Assembly (NCBI GenBank): GCA_902765395.1
Contig: CACWZP010000016.1
Coordinates: forward strand, 1-64,000
Reading direction: 5' to 3'
Origin: an uncultured Eubacteriales bacterium
Lineage (GTDB): Bacteria > Bacillota > Clostridia > Christensenellales > Aristaeellaceae
Length of the DNA stretch: 64,000 nt
Positions within the stretch are counted from its first letter, which is position 1, and each line of letters opens with the position of its first letter. Under the pieces are notes generated by a model. The model did not search any database. It was not told the origin of the DNA and worked only from the letters and a program-made list of their open reading frames with translations. Positions 8,459-16,895 of the stretch are shown here, piece after piece. The translations under genes were made by a program, and so were the position numbers.

Positions 8459-8820
8459 AGCAGGTACAGGAAGCCCTGGCCAACATCGGCATCCCGGTCA
8501 TGGCGGGCATCTGGCGGACGACCACGGAGGGCCAGAATCCGCCGCCTCAATACGTCGTGTACTCTTCAACCACCACGGAGGCGGAGCACTACGACGATCA
8601 TGTTCGCGCCCTGCGCACCTACGTCTACCTGAACCTGTGGAGCGACTTCGACCCCACTGAGATGGCGGAGACCATCCGGCAGGCGATGTTCGGCTACGGC
8701 TTCGGGATGCTGGAGGAGTCGGACAAGGGTTACAATCACCCCGCCTACGACCCGCCCACCAAGACCTACACAGTGCAGTGGACATGGGTGTGGTTCGAGG
8801 AGGTGGATTATGGCCGTTGA
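8455..8820 (+). CDS. Putative tail terminator/tail completion protein
   Basis: 121 residues starting at ATG 8455 inside the previous gene's stop (ATGA). Layout: N-terminal helix MKQVQEALANIGIPV, a beta strand YVVYSS, then YVYLNLWSDFDPTEMAETIRQAMFGYGF and TYTVQWTWVWFEEV. Alternating helix and strand with this length and gene position resembles gpU/DUF3168-like tail terminators that cap the tail tube. No catalytic motif. The assignment rests on position and general pattern and could be swapped with its neighbour's role. Confidence 0.5.
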   Translation: MKQVQEALANIGIPVMAGIWRTTTEGQNPPPQYVVYSSTTTEAEHYDDHVRALRTYVYLNLWSDFDPTEMAETIRQAMFGYGFGMLEESDKGYNHPAYDPPTKTYTVQWTWVWFEEVDYGR

Positions 8821-9223
8821 GTTGACGGGATTCTCGGAGCTCATCGCTGACTTGGCGGGCATGGCGGCTGACCTGGATAACGGCCCCGGTGTAGACCGGG
8901 CCCTTCAGGCCGGTGCCGTCCCTGTGGAGCAGCAGATGCTTGCCAACGCTTCCAGCGACCCGAAGATCATCACCGGCGCTCTCCATGGCTCCATTCACAC
9001 CTCCAAGGTGAAGGCCCGAGGCGGAGGCGGCAAGCAGGTGACCATCGGCGTTCATGTGAAGGAAAAGAGCGCCTACTACAGCAACCCGGTGGAGTACGGC
9101 CACGGCGGGCCGGGGCCCGCTCCGCCACACCCATTTGTGCGCCCGGCATTCGATGCCAGAGCGGAGGACGCATACGGCGAGATTCGCCGTGTGCTGGAAG
9201 ACGAAATATCCAGACGACCCTGA
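8810..9223 (+). CDS. HK97 gp10 family tail adaptor protein
   Basis: 137 residues with the gp10 pattern: N-terminal helix VELTGFSELIADLAGMAADL, TGALHGSIHTSKV, YYSNPVEYG and HPFVRPAFDA. Family members sit at the head-tail joint and help join tail to head. It overlaps the preceding gene by 11 bases. Followed by the major tail gene after 17 bases. Confidence 0.88.
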   Translation: MAVELTGFSELIADLAGMAADLDNGPGVDRALQAGAVPVEQQMLANASSDPKIITGALHGSIHTSKVKARGGGGKQVTIGVHVKEKSAYYSNPVEYGHGGPGPAPPHPFVRPAFDARAEDAYGEIRRVLEDEISRRP

Positions 9224-9240
9224 AATGGAGGTAAACGATT

Positions 9241-9855
9241 ATGCCTAACAATCCCGCTGCTTCCCCGACCGTATCTTCGACGGTCGGCCTGAAGAACATG
9301 GTGATCGCCGAGCTGACCACCGATACCGAAGAGACCCTTACCTATGGCGACCTGCAGCTGGTGGCTGGTGCGATTGAGGCTTCCATCGAGCCTCAGAACG
9401 CCGATCCGGACGTTCAGTTCGCCGACGACATCGAGTTCGACGTCCTGTATCCCGACCCCGAGCTGACCTTCAAGACGAAGATGGCAGACATTCCGCTGAC
9501 CATCCAGGAGAAGGTCTTCGGCAACAAGATCGATGACAACGGTGTGCTCATCCGCAGCGCCAGCGACACTCCGCCCTACTACGCGGTGGGCTTCATGTCC
9601 GAGAAGTCCAACCACAAGTTCCGCTATGTGTGGCTGTTCAAGGTGCGGGCCAAGCCGGTCACCGAGAACTACTCCACCAAGGAGGGCACCAAGGTGACCC
9701 GGCAGACCGGCGAGATCGAGTGGACGGCCATCAAGCGTACCCACGACGGTCAGTACCAGGCGGTTGCCGACGAGGGCGAGAACGGCTTTACGGCTGAGAA
9801 GGCCGCAACCTTCCTCCAGTCCGTGTACGAGCCGTCCTTCACGCCCGCCCCGTGA
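9241..9855 (+). CDS. Phage major tail (tube) protein, phi13 family
   Basis: 204 residues: SSTVGLKNMVIAELTTDTEETLTYGDLQLVAGAIEASIEPQ, DIEFDVLYPDPELTFKTKM and YVWLFKVRAKPVTENYSTKEGT, then TGEIEWTAIKR. This is the phi13-type tail tube subunit, which stacks in hexamers along the tape measure. ATG 9241 follows GGAGGTAAACGATT. Codon bias is strong. A stable hairpin follows the stop. Confidence 0.9.
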   Translation: MPNNPAASPTVSSTVGLKNMVIAELTTDTEETLTYGDLQLVAGAIEASIEPQNADPDVQFADDIEFDVLYPDPELTFKTKMADIPLTIQEKVFGNKIDDNGVLIRSASDTPPYYAVGFMSEKSNHKFRYVWLFKVRAKPVTENYSTKEGTKVTRQTGEIEWTAIKRTHDGQYQAVADEGENGFTAEKAATFLQSVYEPSFTPAP

Positions 9856-9873
9856 TAAAGTTTCTTTCTACAA

Positions 9874-9903
9874 TGCTGCCGCAGGCTCCTGCCTGTGGCA
9901 GCA
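9874..9903 (+). other. Stable hairpin after the major tail gene
   Basis: A 12-bp stem (TGCTGCCGCAGG with CCTGTGGCAGCA, one G-T pair) and a 6-base loop start 19 bases after the tail-tube stop. There is no U-run. With the matching hairpin after the capsid gene, it suggests a shared way to raise the two major structural mRNAs over downstream genes. Confidence 0.55.
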
Positions 9904-9927
9904 CACTCTATGGGAGGGATAGTTCCT

Positions 9928-10281
9928 ATGATTACCTGTAAGCTGGGCGACAAGACCTACACCGTGGATTACGTCACCGGACGCGCCCTCCGGGAGATTG
10001 AACCGGCAGCGAAGATGTACACCCGAATCAGCGAAATTTCCGAGGCCGCTGTGAAGGGCGAGACTGCAGAGAATCCTGACGGCCTGACCATTCCCGATGC
10101 GCTGGACGTGATGATCCGCTGGTTCTGCCTGCTGTTCAACAACCAGTTCACCCCGGACGATGTGCTGGACAACTATCCTGTGGACAGGCTGATGCACGAC
10201 ATCGTCATCGCGCTGTTCGCGGTGCAGGCCCAGACCACGGATGTGCTGGCTTCTTTCCCTACGACGGCAGCGGAGGACTGA
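9928..10281 (+). CDS. Tail assembly chaperone gpG (zero frame)
   Basis: 117 residues: MITCKLGDKTYTVDYVTGRALREIEPAAKMY, a helical middle and FCLLFNNQFTPDDVLDNYPVDRLMHDIVIALFAVQAQT. It matches tail chaperones that coat the tape measure before tube assembly. ATG 9928 is chosen because GGGAGGGATAG precedes it; upstream in-frame codons from 9895 fall in the hairpin. Near its end lies a perfect -1 slippery heptamer that yields a longer product. A similar single-frame chaperone-like gene occurs in host DNA at 48.8-49.1 kb. Confidence 0.85.
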   Translation: MITCKLGDKTYTVDYVTGRALREIEPAAKMYTRISEISEAAVKGETAENPDGLTIPDALDVMIRWFCLLFNNQFTPDDVLDNYPVDRLMHDIVIALFAVQAQTTDVLASFPTTAAED

Positions 10282-10493
10282 CACCCCCGGAGGGCGACAG
10301 GCTCACGCTGCAGGATTTTATTTACTCAACCTACAACTCCCTGCTGGACGCCGGTTGGCGCATGCAGGAGATCGACCAGATGGACATGCTCGGCTTCTTG
10401 AAGGTGCGGGCATGGAATTCCAACCGGACGAAGGAAAAGGCAGAGCCGAAACAGCGATTCATCGACGAGGTATGGCCTGACCTGAAGCCCTGA
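9928..10493 (+). CDS. Tail assembly chaperone gpGT, made by -1 frameshift
   Basis: If ribosomes slip back one base at 10254-10260, the frame continues without a stop to TGA at 10491-10493, adding about 77 residues: YDGSGGLTPPEGDRLTLQDF, then a body with GWRMQEIDQMDMLGFLKVRAW and a charged end FIDEVWPDLKP. This second frame has no start codon with a ribosome binding site, so it is only expressed as a fusion, like gpGT in lambda. The T part recruits tail-tube subunits. Total about 188 residues. Confidence 0.82.
10254..10260 (+). promoter_or_regulatory. Programmed -1 ribosomal frameshift site TTTCCCT
   Basis: In the gpG frame the codons are T-TTC-CCT, the exact X-XXY-YYZ pattern; slipping back one base gives TTT-CCC with pairing largely kept. 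The zero-frame stop is 19 bases further on, and the -1 frame is open for 77 codons. The downstream bases include GGCAGCGGAGG and CCCCCGGAGGG that may fold. Confidence 0.85.
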
Positions 10494-10517
10494 TTTGATA
10501 AAAGGCAGGTGAACCCC

Positions 10518-13500
10518 ATGTCTGAAGTATTGCGCGACCTCGTCGTGTCCCTCTCGCTGAAGACGGACAATTTCTCCCGAAACATCAATTCCATCAACCG
10601 GCAGATCCGCGAGGCGGAGAGCGCCTTCCGGCTGGCGGGGGCTGGTATTGACAACTTCGGGAATACCACGGCGGGCATGGCGAGCAGGCTGTCCATGCTT
10701 CAGACCAATCTGGGGCATCAGCGGGATGCCGTGGGCCAGTGGGAACGTGCTCTGGCTCAAGCGAATTCACGTCTGCAGGAGAGCCATGCCCGATATCAGG
10801 AATACTCCCAGCGCCTGACTGAGGCCAGGCAGCGGCATACGGAGTTGGCGGAAGGCATTCGTGCCCATGAGAATGAGCTTCAGATGCTGAGAGACGAAGG
10901 CCATGAGAATACTATCGCCTACGCGGAAACCGAAGCGCGGCTGGAAGGGCTTAAGCAGGAATATGCTACCAACGGCGAAGAGGTCAGGAAGCTGGAGGGC
11001 CAGTGCAATGCCCTGCAGAAGACCATGCAGCGCAACGCCGACGCTGTGTCCCGTGCCCAGACGGAGCTCAACAACGCGAGGGCTACCGTCAGGGAGACGG
11101 AGGCGGAGATCCGCCGTCTGACACAGCAGCTGAAGATCCAGCAGTCCGCGTGGACACAGGCTGGCGCGGCGCTGACGGCTTTCTCCACGAAGATGACCGC
11201 CATCGGCAAGAGCGCCACAGCGCTGGGGCGCAGGATGACCGTCATGCTCACCACGCCCATAGTGGCGCTGGGCAAGAAGGTCGTGCAGGCCAGCCTGGAC
11301 TTCGAGTCCTCCTTTGCCTATGTGCGCAAGACCGTACAGGCCACGGAGGAACAGTACGACCAGCTTGCGGAAGCCTCGAAGCGGATGTCCACCCAGATCG
11401 CCACCTCCACCAGCGACATCAACCACGTCATGGCGACCGGCGGTCAGCTGGGCATCGCCACTGAACACATCGAGGAATTCTCCCGCGTCATGACCGATCT
11501 GGCGAACAGCAGTACAGACCTGGACGCTGACACTGCCGCGACTAACCTTGCCAAGTTCGCCAACATCATGAACACCGATCAGTCGCTGTTCAAGAACATC
11601 GGTTCCACGGTCGCGGAGCTCGGTAACAACTTCGCCACCACCGAGGAACCCATCGTCACGATGGCCATGCGCATAGCCGGTGCCGGTAAGCAGATCGGCC
11701 TGACGGAAGCACAGGTGCTCGGTCTTGCCGCAGCACTGTCTTCGGTCGGTATCAAGGCCCAGGCTGGCGGTTCGTCGATGTCCAAGGCCCTGATCAACAT
11801 GGAGGTCGCCGCCCGGACGGGTGGTGACGCCCTGAAGGACTTTGCGATGGTGTCCGGCCTGACGGAGAAGGAATTCGTCGAGCAGTGGGACAAAGACCCG
11901 GTGCAGGTGTTCCAGAAGTTCATCGAGGGCCTGGGAAAGCTGGACGATGAAGGCGCGTCCGCCGTCAAAACCCTGAATGATATCGGCATCTCCGAAATAC
12001 GACTGCGCGATACCCTGCTCCGCGCCACCAATGCCAGCGAGCTCTTTGCTCGGGCGCAGGAAATGGCAAATGATGCCTGGCGCGAGAATACCGCGCTGGA
12101 CACGATGGCGGCGAAGAAGTACAACACCCTGGCCAGCAGGCTGACCAACCTGAAAAACAAGGCTGTGCTATACGCACAGACGCTGGGCGACGATATGCGT
12201 CCCGCTATCGAGCGCGTGATGGAGAGCATCTCCCAGTTCATTGACAGGCTGCAGAACATGGATCAGTCCCAGCGCCTTGGCATCATTCGCTTTGCCGCCC
12301 TCACTGCCGCTGCCGGGCCTGTCATCCTGATCTTCGGTCGGCTGGCCACGGGCATCGGCAAGATCACCGGTGTGCTGGGCACCTTCTGTACCGCTGTCGG
12401 CAAGGCTGGCGGCGGTGTGTCCGGTCTGCTCAGTGTTCTTGGGAAGTCTCCGGCAGTGTGGCTGGCTGTCGCCGCTGCTGTGACCTACGGAACCTTTAAG
12501 CTGCTCGACTGGGCTTCCGGTGCGAAGATGGCGCGGGAGGCGACACAGGAGCTTATCGATAAGGCGAAGGAGTGGAAAGAAACCGCCGCCGAAACCTTCT
12601 ACGGGGAAAGCGGCGCCGGGCTTTCATTCTTCGGTATGTCCGAGGACGACTTCAAGAACGACAACACGGCGAAGAGCGCCCGTGCCTGGATGACCGGCCT
12701 GATCGACGTATGGACGGACGGCAAGGGCGAGACAAATGAAATCGTCACGGAGTGGACGGATTCATGGAAAGCCCTGACGGAATCCACCCGTACCGAGCTT
12801 CAGGCGCTGCAGAACTCCGCGAAGGAAGCCGGGTACACCGGTATCAGTGAGCAGATTCAGGCCGACATCGACAGTCTCGACAGCATGGACAGGGAAATCT
12901 CCGCCCTGCTGAAGAAGCGTCAGAACGGCTATCTCACCGATGATGAGAAGATTCACCTTCAGGAGCTCATCGACCAGCGGGAAGCCATTATCATCCGATA
13001 CAAGCTGCAGCCGGACAGCGAGACCGAAGGCTTCCAGACCATCCTCGACAAGGTGGAAGCGGAAGTTGCCCGCGCTCAGGCGCGTGGACAGCAGGATGCG
13101 GATGTGTCCGTGTACCAGAACGCCATGGTCGCCGCTGCCCAGGGCATGGCTGCTGTGAACAGTGAGATCGACGCCCAGTACGACAGCGAGTATGCCCTGA
13201 TCCAGCTGATGGAAGACGGCGCGGAGAAGGAAGCGGCGCTGGCCAACCTGAACACCAGCTACAATGAACAGCGCCTGGCCGCTGCCCGTGAGTACGCACA
13301 GACACTGGCACAGCTGGTCAATCCCGTGTGGAATGACGAGGGGATGCAACAGACCGGCGACACCCTGGCTGATCTGGCTTCCAAGCTGACCGCGTATGAC
13401 GCCGCCGTCAAGACCTACGGAGCGAATTCCTATGAAGCCGCCTCCGCCCTGGACGCGGTGAAGGAAGCGGCGACCGGGCTGGACGAGGGAAGCCTCACGG

Positions 13501-15917
13501 AATATGCCTCCGTGCTCACGCAGATCTCCGAATTGCTGACCAGCGGCATGAGCATGGACGAGGTGCAGGCGCTGTTCCCGGACATCGATGTGTCCACAGC
13601 TCTGGAACAGCTGGCATCCATCCAGCAGTTCACAAGTCAGTATTCTACCGCGCTCGAAGGGCTATCCTCCATGTTCGGCGAGGGACTGTCCGAGGAAGTC
13701 CTGAAGATCGCCACCGAGCTGGATATGACCGGGGCACAGGCCAACTGGGACGAGTTCGCAGCCAACCCCGGCGCGATCACCACCGACGCGATCATTGCGG
13801 GCATACAGGAGCAGGAAAACGCCGCCCGGCAGCAGATCATGGTGGATGCTGTCATCGATAAGTTCACCGAGAAACCGGAAGGCGCGAACAAGGCTTCACT
13901 GACGCCGCAAGGCATTATCGCCTATGTGGAAACCTATGCGGAGGCCACCACCGGCGCGGATGTGTCCGGCCTGACGCCTGACAACGTAACCGCGATGGTC
14001 GCCGCCTATCAGGAACTGGCCGAGGGTGCGGATGTGTCCACCCTGAAGCCGGATGAGATCGTCGCGTATGTCAGCAAGTATCTTGAGGACAACGGCGTTG
14101 ATACCACGGGACTGACGCCGGAAGCCGTGACCGCTTTCGTGTTGGCCTACCAAGAGATTGAAGGCGGCGCGCTCACCACGGCCCTGACACCGGACGACGT
14201 CACGGCGATGGTCGTGAAGTACCTGGAGGCGGAGGGTGTGGATGTCTCCGCGCTGACGCCCGACCAGGTGGAGGCGCTGGTCAGCAGCTTTGCGGAAGCG
14301 ACTGGCTGCGACAAGTCCGCGCTGGCACAGTCCCTGACGGGATACATCTCCCAGTATGATGACAGCGCCGCAACGGTTCCCGCGCCCCAGTGCAAGCTGT
14401 CCATTTCCGGGTATGACCTGACCGCGCTGAACAGGGTGCTGGCGAACAATCCCATAAAGGTGGACGGCATCCTGCGGCTCGGCGAGAAATACGAAAACCC
14501 GCAGGACGTTCTCTCTGATGAGAACGCCCATTTCTATTATAACGGCGAGGAGATTCCTGTCAACGTCGTGCCCGCCGAAAAGCTGACTGCCGAGACGCTA
14601 ATCGCCTATGACACCGACGGCACGCTTCACGTCATCATCACGCCGGAGGTCGGCTCTGAGGAAGCAATTGAGCAAAACCAGCAGAGCTATGAAAGTACAC
14701 CGCTGGACAACACGCCGATCAGGTGGCTTTCCGTCAGTGTCCATGACGAGGTCAAGGATATCAATGAGGCCGCTGCCGCACTGGGCGAGTACAAGGCCCA
14801 GGTGGACGCGCTGAAGGAATCCGGTGTGGACACTGCCATGAACGGCATGGATCAGGTGTTCCGCAGCCAGCAGTCCGATCTGGTGGGTATGATCGACGAT
14901 CTGACCAACCGGCAGGATGACCTTGAGACCGTTTCCACCCTGGCGCTCAATCTGTGGCAGGCGCTGTCCAGCGGAGACCTGGACGCGGACACAGCGGCGG
15001 AGTATGCCGCGCAGCTGCAGGAAATCCTCGATTTGGTCAGCGCTGCCGATGAGTACATCGGCGTGGGCAATGAACTGAGTTCTTCCATCGCGCAGGGCAT
15101 GCAGGAATATGGCTGGGAGGGCGATGCGTCGACCCTCGCCGCCAGTCTGCAAACCGCCATCGCCGGTGTGATGCCGCAGGTTGGCACTGATGCCAGCGCC
15201 GGTGTGGGACAGGGGCTCGGTGAGTACGATTTCTCCGGGGACACAGCGACAGCCGCCGATAATCTGGAAGGCGCATATCGCGGTTCCCTGCAGAGCCAGT
15301 CCCCGGCGCAACGCATGGTACCTCTGGGCAACGATGTCTCTGCCGGTGTCGGTCAGGGCATGACGCAGTACAGCTTCGCGGGTGACAGCGCCACGGCAGC
15401 ATCTAACCTCATGGGTACTCTGTCTGCTGCGCTTGCAGCACAAGCCTCCGTTGCAGCCAGCAGCGCCCGGAGCATCGGTACGGCCATCTCCTCCGGCATC
15501 GCGTCTGGCATTTCCGCCGGACAGTCCGGGGTCATCTCCGCCGCCGTGCGTGTGGCGCAAGCTGCCATATCGGCAGCGAAGAGTGCGCTTGCAATACACT
15601 CGCCATCCGCTGTTTTCCGGGACGAAGTCGGTCTCATGGCCATGAAGGGCATGGGCGAAGGCTTCCTCGAAGGCCAGCAGGAACAGGCGAAAATCATCCG
15701 CAACGCTGCCCGGTATCTGACCGAGGAAGCGCAGGGAGGCATTGTCGTCGGGAATACCCACAACGACAACCGGCAGACCATCCGGCAGCAGAGCAGCGTG
15801 AACCTGACCGGTAACAGCTTCTACATTCGAAGCGACCGTGACATCCACGAACTGGCTGTGGAGATCGCAGCGCTGACCCGGACGCAGCAGCGCGGACGCG
15901 GGCTGCGGATGGCATAG
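10518..15917 (+). CDS. Phage tail tape measure protein (TP901 type), 1799 aa
   Basis: Very long protein that sets tail length. N-terminal coiled coil (residues about 1-230), the TP901 core (TPIVALGKKVVQASLDFESSFAYVRKT... to NTDQS, about 240-360), a hydrophobic segment (AALTAAAGPVILIFGRLATGIGKITGVLGTF, about 595-625) likely to form the channel, a second helical region, a six-fold 23-24 residue repeat (about 1128-1270), then Gly/Ser/Ala-rich C-terminus with SAKSALAIHSPSAVFRDEVG. ATG 10518 follows GGCAGGTGAACCCC; GTG 10509 is also in frame. At about 3 residues per two angstroms the tail would be around 250-270 nm by the usual tape-measure rule. Confidence 0.93.
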   Translation: MSEVLRDLVVSLSLKTDNFSRNINSINRQIREAESAFRLAGAGIDNFGNTTAGMASRLSMLQTNLGHQRDAVGQWERALAQANSRLQESHARYQEYSQRLTEARQRHTELAEGIRAHENELQMLRDEGHENTIAYAETEARLEGLKQEYATNGEEVRKLEGQCNALQKTMQRNADAVSRAQTELNNARATVRETEAEIRRLTQQLKIQQSAWTQAGAALTAFSTKMTAIGKSATALGRRMTVMLTTPIVALGKKVVQASLDFESSFAYVRKTVQATEEQYDQLAEASKRMSTQIATSTSDINHVMATGGQLGIATEHIEEFSRVMTDLANSSTDLDADTAATNLAKFANIMNTDQSLFKNIGSTVAELGNNFATTEEPIVTMAMRIAGAGKQIGLTEAQVLGLAAALSSVGIKAQAGGSSMSKALINMEVAARTGGDALKDFAMVSGLTEKEFVEQWDKDPVQVFQKFIEGLGKLDDEGASAVKTLNDIGISEIRLRDTLLRATNASELFARAQEMANDAWRENTALDTMAAKKYNTLASRLTNLKNKAVLYAQTLGDDMRPAIERVMESISQFIDRLQNMDQSQRLGIIRFAALTAAAGPVILIFGRLATGIGKITGVLGTFCTAVGKAGGGVSGLLSVLGKSPAVWLAVAAAVTYGTFKLLDWASGAKMAREATQELIDKAKEWKETAAETFYGESGAGLSFFGMSEDDFKNDNTAKSARAWMTGLIDVWTDGKGETNEIVTEWTDSWKALTESTRTELQALQNSAKEAGYTGISEQIQADIDSLDSMDREISALLKKRQNGYLTDDEKIHLQELIDQREAIIIRYKLQPDSETEGFQTILDKVEAEVARAQARGQQDADVSVYQNAMVAAAQGMAAVNSEIDAQYDSEYALIQLMEDGAEKEAALANLNTSYNEQRLAAAREYAQTLAQLVNPVWNDEGMQQTGDTLADLASKLTAYDAAVKTYGANSYEAASALDAVKEAATGLDEGSLTEYASVLTQISELLTSGMSMDEVQALFPDIDVSTALEQLASIQQFTSQYSTALEGLSSMFGEGLSEEVLKIATELDMTGAQANWDEFAANPGAITTDAIIAGIQEQENAARQQIMVDAVIDKFTEKPEGANKASLTPQGIIAYVETYAEATTGADVSGLTPDNVTAMVAAYQELAEGADVSTLKPDEIVAYVSKYLEDNGVDTTGLTPEAVTAFVLAYQEIEGGALTTALTPDDVTAMVVKYLEAEGVDVSALTPDQVEALVSSFAEATGCDKSALAQSLTGYISQYDDSAATVPAPQCKLSISGYDLTALNRVLANNPIKVDGILRLGEKYENPQDVLSDENAHFYYNGEEIPVNVVPAEKLTAETLIAYDTDGTLHVIITPEVGSEEAIEQNQQSYESTPLDNTPIRWLSVSVHDEVKDINEAAAALGEYKAQVDALKESGVDTAMNGMDQVFRSQQSDLVGMIDDLTNRQDDLETVSTLALNLWQALSSGDLDADTAAEYAAQLQEILDLVSAADEYIGVGNELSSSIAQGMQEYGWEGDASTLAASLQTAIAGVMPQVGTDASAGVGQGLGEYDFSGDTATAADNLEGAYRGSLQSQSPAQRMVPLGNDVSAGVGQGMTQYSFAGDSATAASNLMGTLSAALAAQASVAASSARSIGTAISSGIASGISAGQSGVISAAVRVAQAAISAAKSALAIHSPSAVFRDEVGLMAMKGMGEGFLEGQQEQAKIIRNAARYLTEEAQGGIVVGNTHNDNRQTIRQQSSVNLTGNSFYIRSDRDIHELAVEIAALTRTQQRGRGLRMA
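13899..14324 (+). repeat. Six tandem 69/72-bp coding repeats in the tape measure gene
   Basis: The motif LTPDxVTAMVxxYxE begins at codons 13899, 13971, 14043, 14112, 14184 and 14253, spacings of 72, 72, 69, 72 and 69 bases, i.e. 24 or 23 residues. Units read LTPQGIIAYV, LTPDNVTAMV, LKPDEIVAYV, LTPEAVTAFV, LTPDDVTAMV, LTPDQVEALV. DNA copies have diverged, so the duplication is old. Gain or loss of units would change tail length by a fixed step. Confidence 0.85.
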
Positions 15918-15932
15918 CCCAAAATTGTCTCT

Positions 15933-15979
15933 CCCCGCCTGTGCGTGACACCCTTGCCAGTTGGCACCACGAGGCGGGG
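15933..15979 (+). other. Branched hairpin between tape measure and distal tail genes
   Basis: The 162-base gap after the tape measure gene holds an outer 8-bp perfect stem (CCCCGCCT with AGGCGGGG), inside it GTGC/GCAC and TGCCA/TGGCA pairs. No U-run follows. Downstream sequence is AT-rich (TTTATATAAACG, AAGTATAAATG) and may hold a weak internal promoter for the tail-tip genes. Confidence 0.45.
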
Positions 15980-16079
15980 AAAGTGATTTATATAAACGAA
16001 TGTTGTACTTCGATGGTAGAAGTATAAATGATCTGTATGAACCGCGTATGAACAATCTCTGGAGAAGAGGTGACTTCTT

Positions 16080-16781
16080 TTGATCGATTGGTTTGAATGG
16101 AACGGGACACGCTGCACAGAGTACGGCATTTATGTCTCTGAGCAGCCGCCTGTCACCATCCCACAGGAACGCTCGAAGCAAACGACCATCCCCGGCAGGC
16201 CGGGAAGCCTGAGCACACTGGAAGGCGAGGATGTGTACGACGACTTGACGCTGACCGCTACCTGCTTCATCCGCGATCCTGCGTTCATTCCATCCATCGC
16301 AGCATGGCTGAAGGGCGGCGGAACGGTGACATTTGCCAACCGTCCTGGGGGCTTCTATCACGCCCGTGTCAGTAATCAGATCCCGTTTGAGAAGATTCTC
16401 CGGGGCAACCCCCATCGCTCCTTCGCCGTGAACTTCCGCTGCTCCCCTCCGTTCTGGTATGTGAACAATCCTGCCGAGGTGACGATCTCCAACGGCAGCG
16501 CCGTGGTGGTCAACCCCGGCAGCGTATATTCGGAGCCCATTTTTCACGTCTATGGCAGCGGTGACATCACACTCATCGTGAACGATACCTTCATTGAGCT
16601 TGAAGGCATCGAGGACAGCATCGTGTTGAACAGCGTCATTCAGGAAGCCTATCAGGGGGAAACGCTGCTGAACGAGAAGATGGAGGGCGACTTTCCCGTG
16701 CTCAAACCCGGCAACAACCTGATCAGCTGGTCTGGGGACGTCAGCAGAGTGGTTATCGCACCGAACTGGCGATACCTGTAA
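16080..16781 (+). CDS. Distal tail protein (Dit-like), TTG start
   Basis: 233 residues: FEWNGTRCTEYGIYVSEQP, then TIPGRPGSLSTLEGEDVYDDLTLTATCFI, HARVSNQIPFEKI and HRSFAVNFRCSPPFWY, followed by a galectin-like beta C-terminal domain ending SGDVSRVVIAPNWRYL. This is the siphovirus tail component family forming the hub between tube and tip. The first codon is TTG at 16080, 7 bases after GAAGAGGTGA; no ATG lies nearby in frame. Confidence 0.87.
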   Translation: MIDWFEWNGTRCTEYGIYVSEQPPVTIPQERSKQTTIPGRPGSLSTLEGEDVYDDLTLTATCFIRDPAFIPSIAAWLKGGGTVTFANRPGGFYHARVSNQIPFEKILRGNPHRSFAVNFRCSPPFWYVNNPAEVTISNGSAVVVNPGSVYSEPIFHVYGSGDITLIVNDTFIELEGIEDSIVLNSVIQEAYQGETLLNEKMEGDFPVLKPGNNLISWSGDVSRVVIAPNWRYL

Positions 16782-16812
16782 TGAAAAGAGGCTTTCATGA
16801 AAGTTGCCGTTG

Positions 16813-16821
16813 TGCTATACT
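16813..16821 (+). promoter_or_regulatory. Extended -10 promoter for the inserted metallopeptidase gene
   Basis: TGCTATACT is an extended -10 box (TG, one base, TATACT) 75 bases before the start of the next gene, within a 114-base AT-rich gap after the distal tail gene. A -35 box is not convincing, which extended -10 promoters tolerate. Phage late genes around it have no such promoter. Confidence 0.6.
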
Positions 16822-16895
16822 GTTTTCGTAAAGAAGTATGGCTGTAATCAGCACCTTGCTGATGTAGATTCGGTTTAGCGGGATGTGAAGAAGAT

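Noticed and set aside
14598-16547. 649-codon antisense frame across the tape measure end and distal tail gene
   Set aside because: Runs through an intergenic hairpin and two genes with clear homologies; composition typical of a shadow frame.
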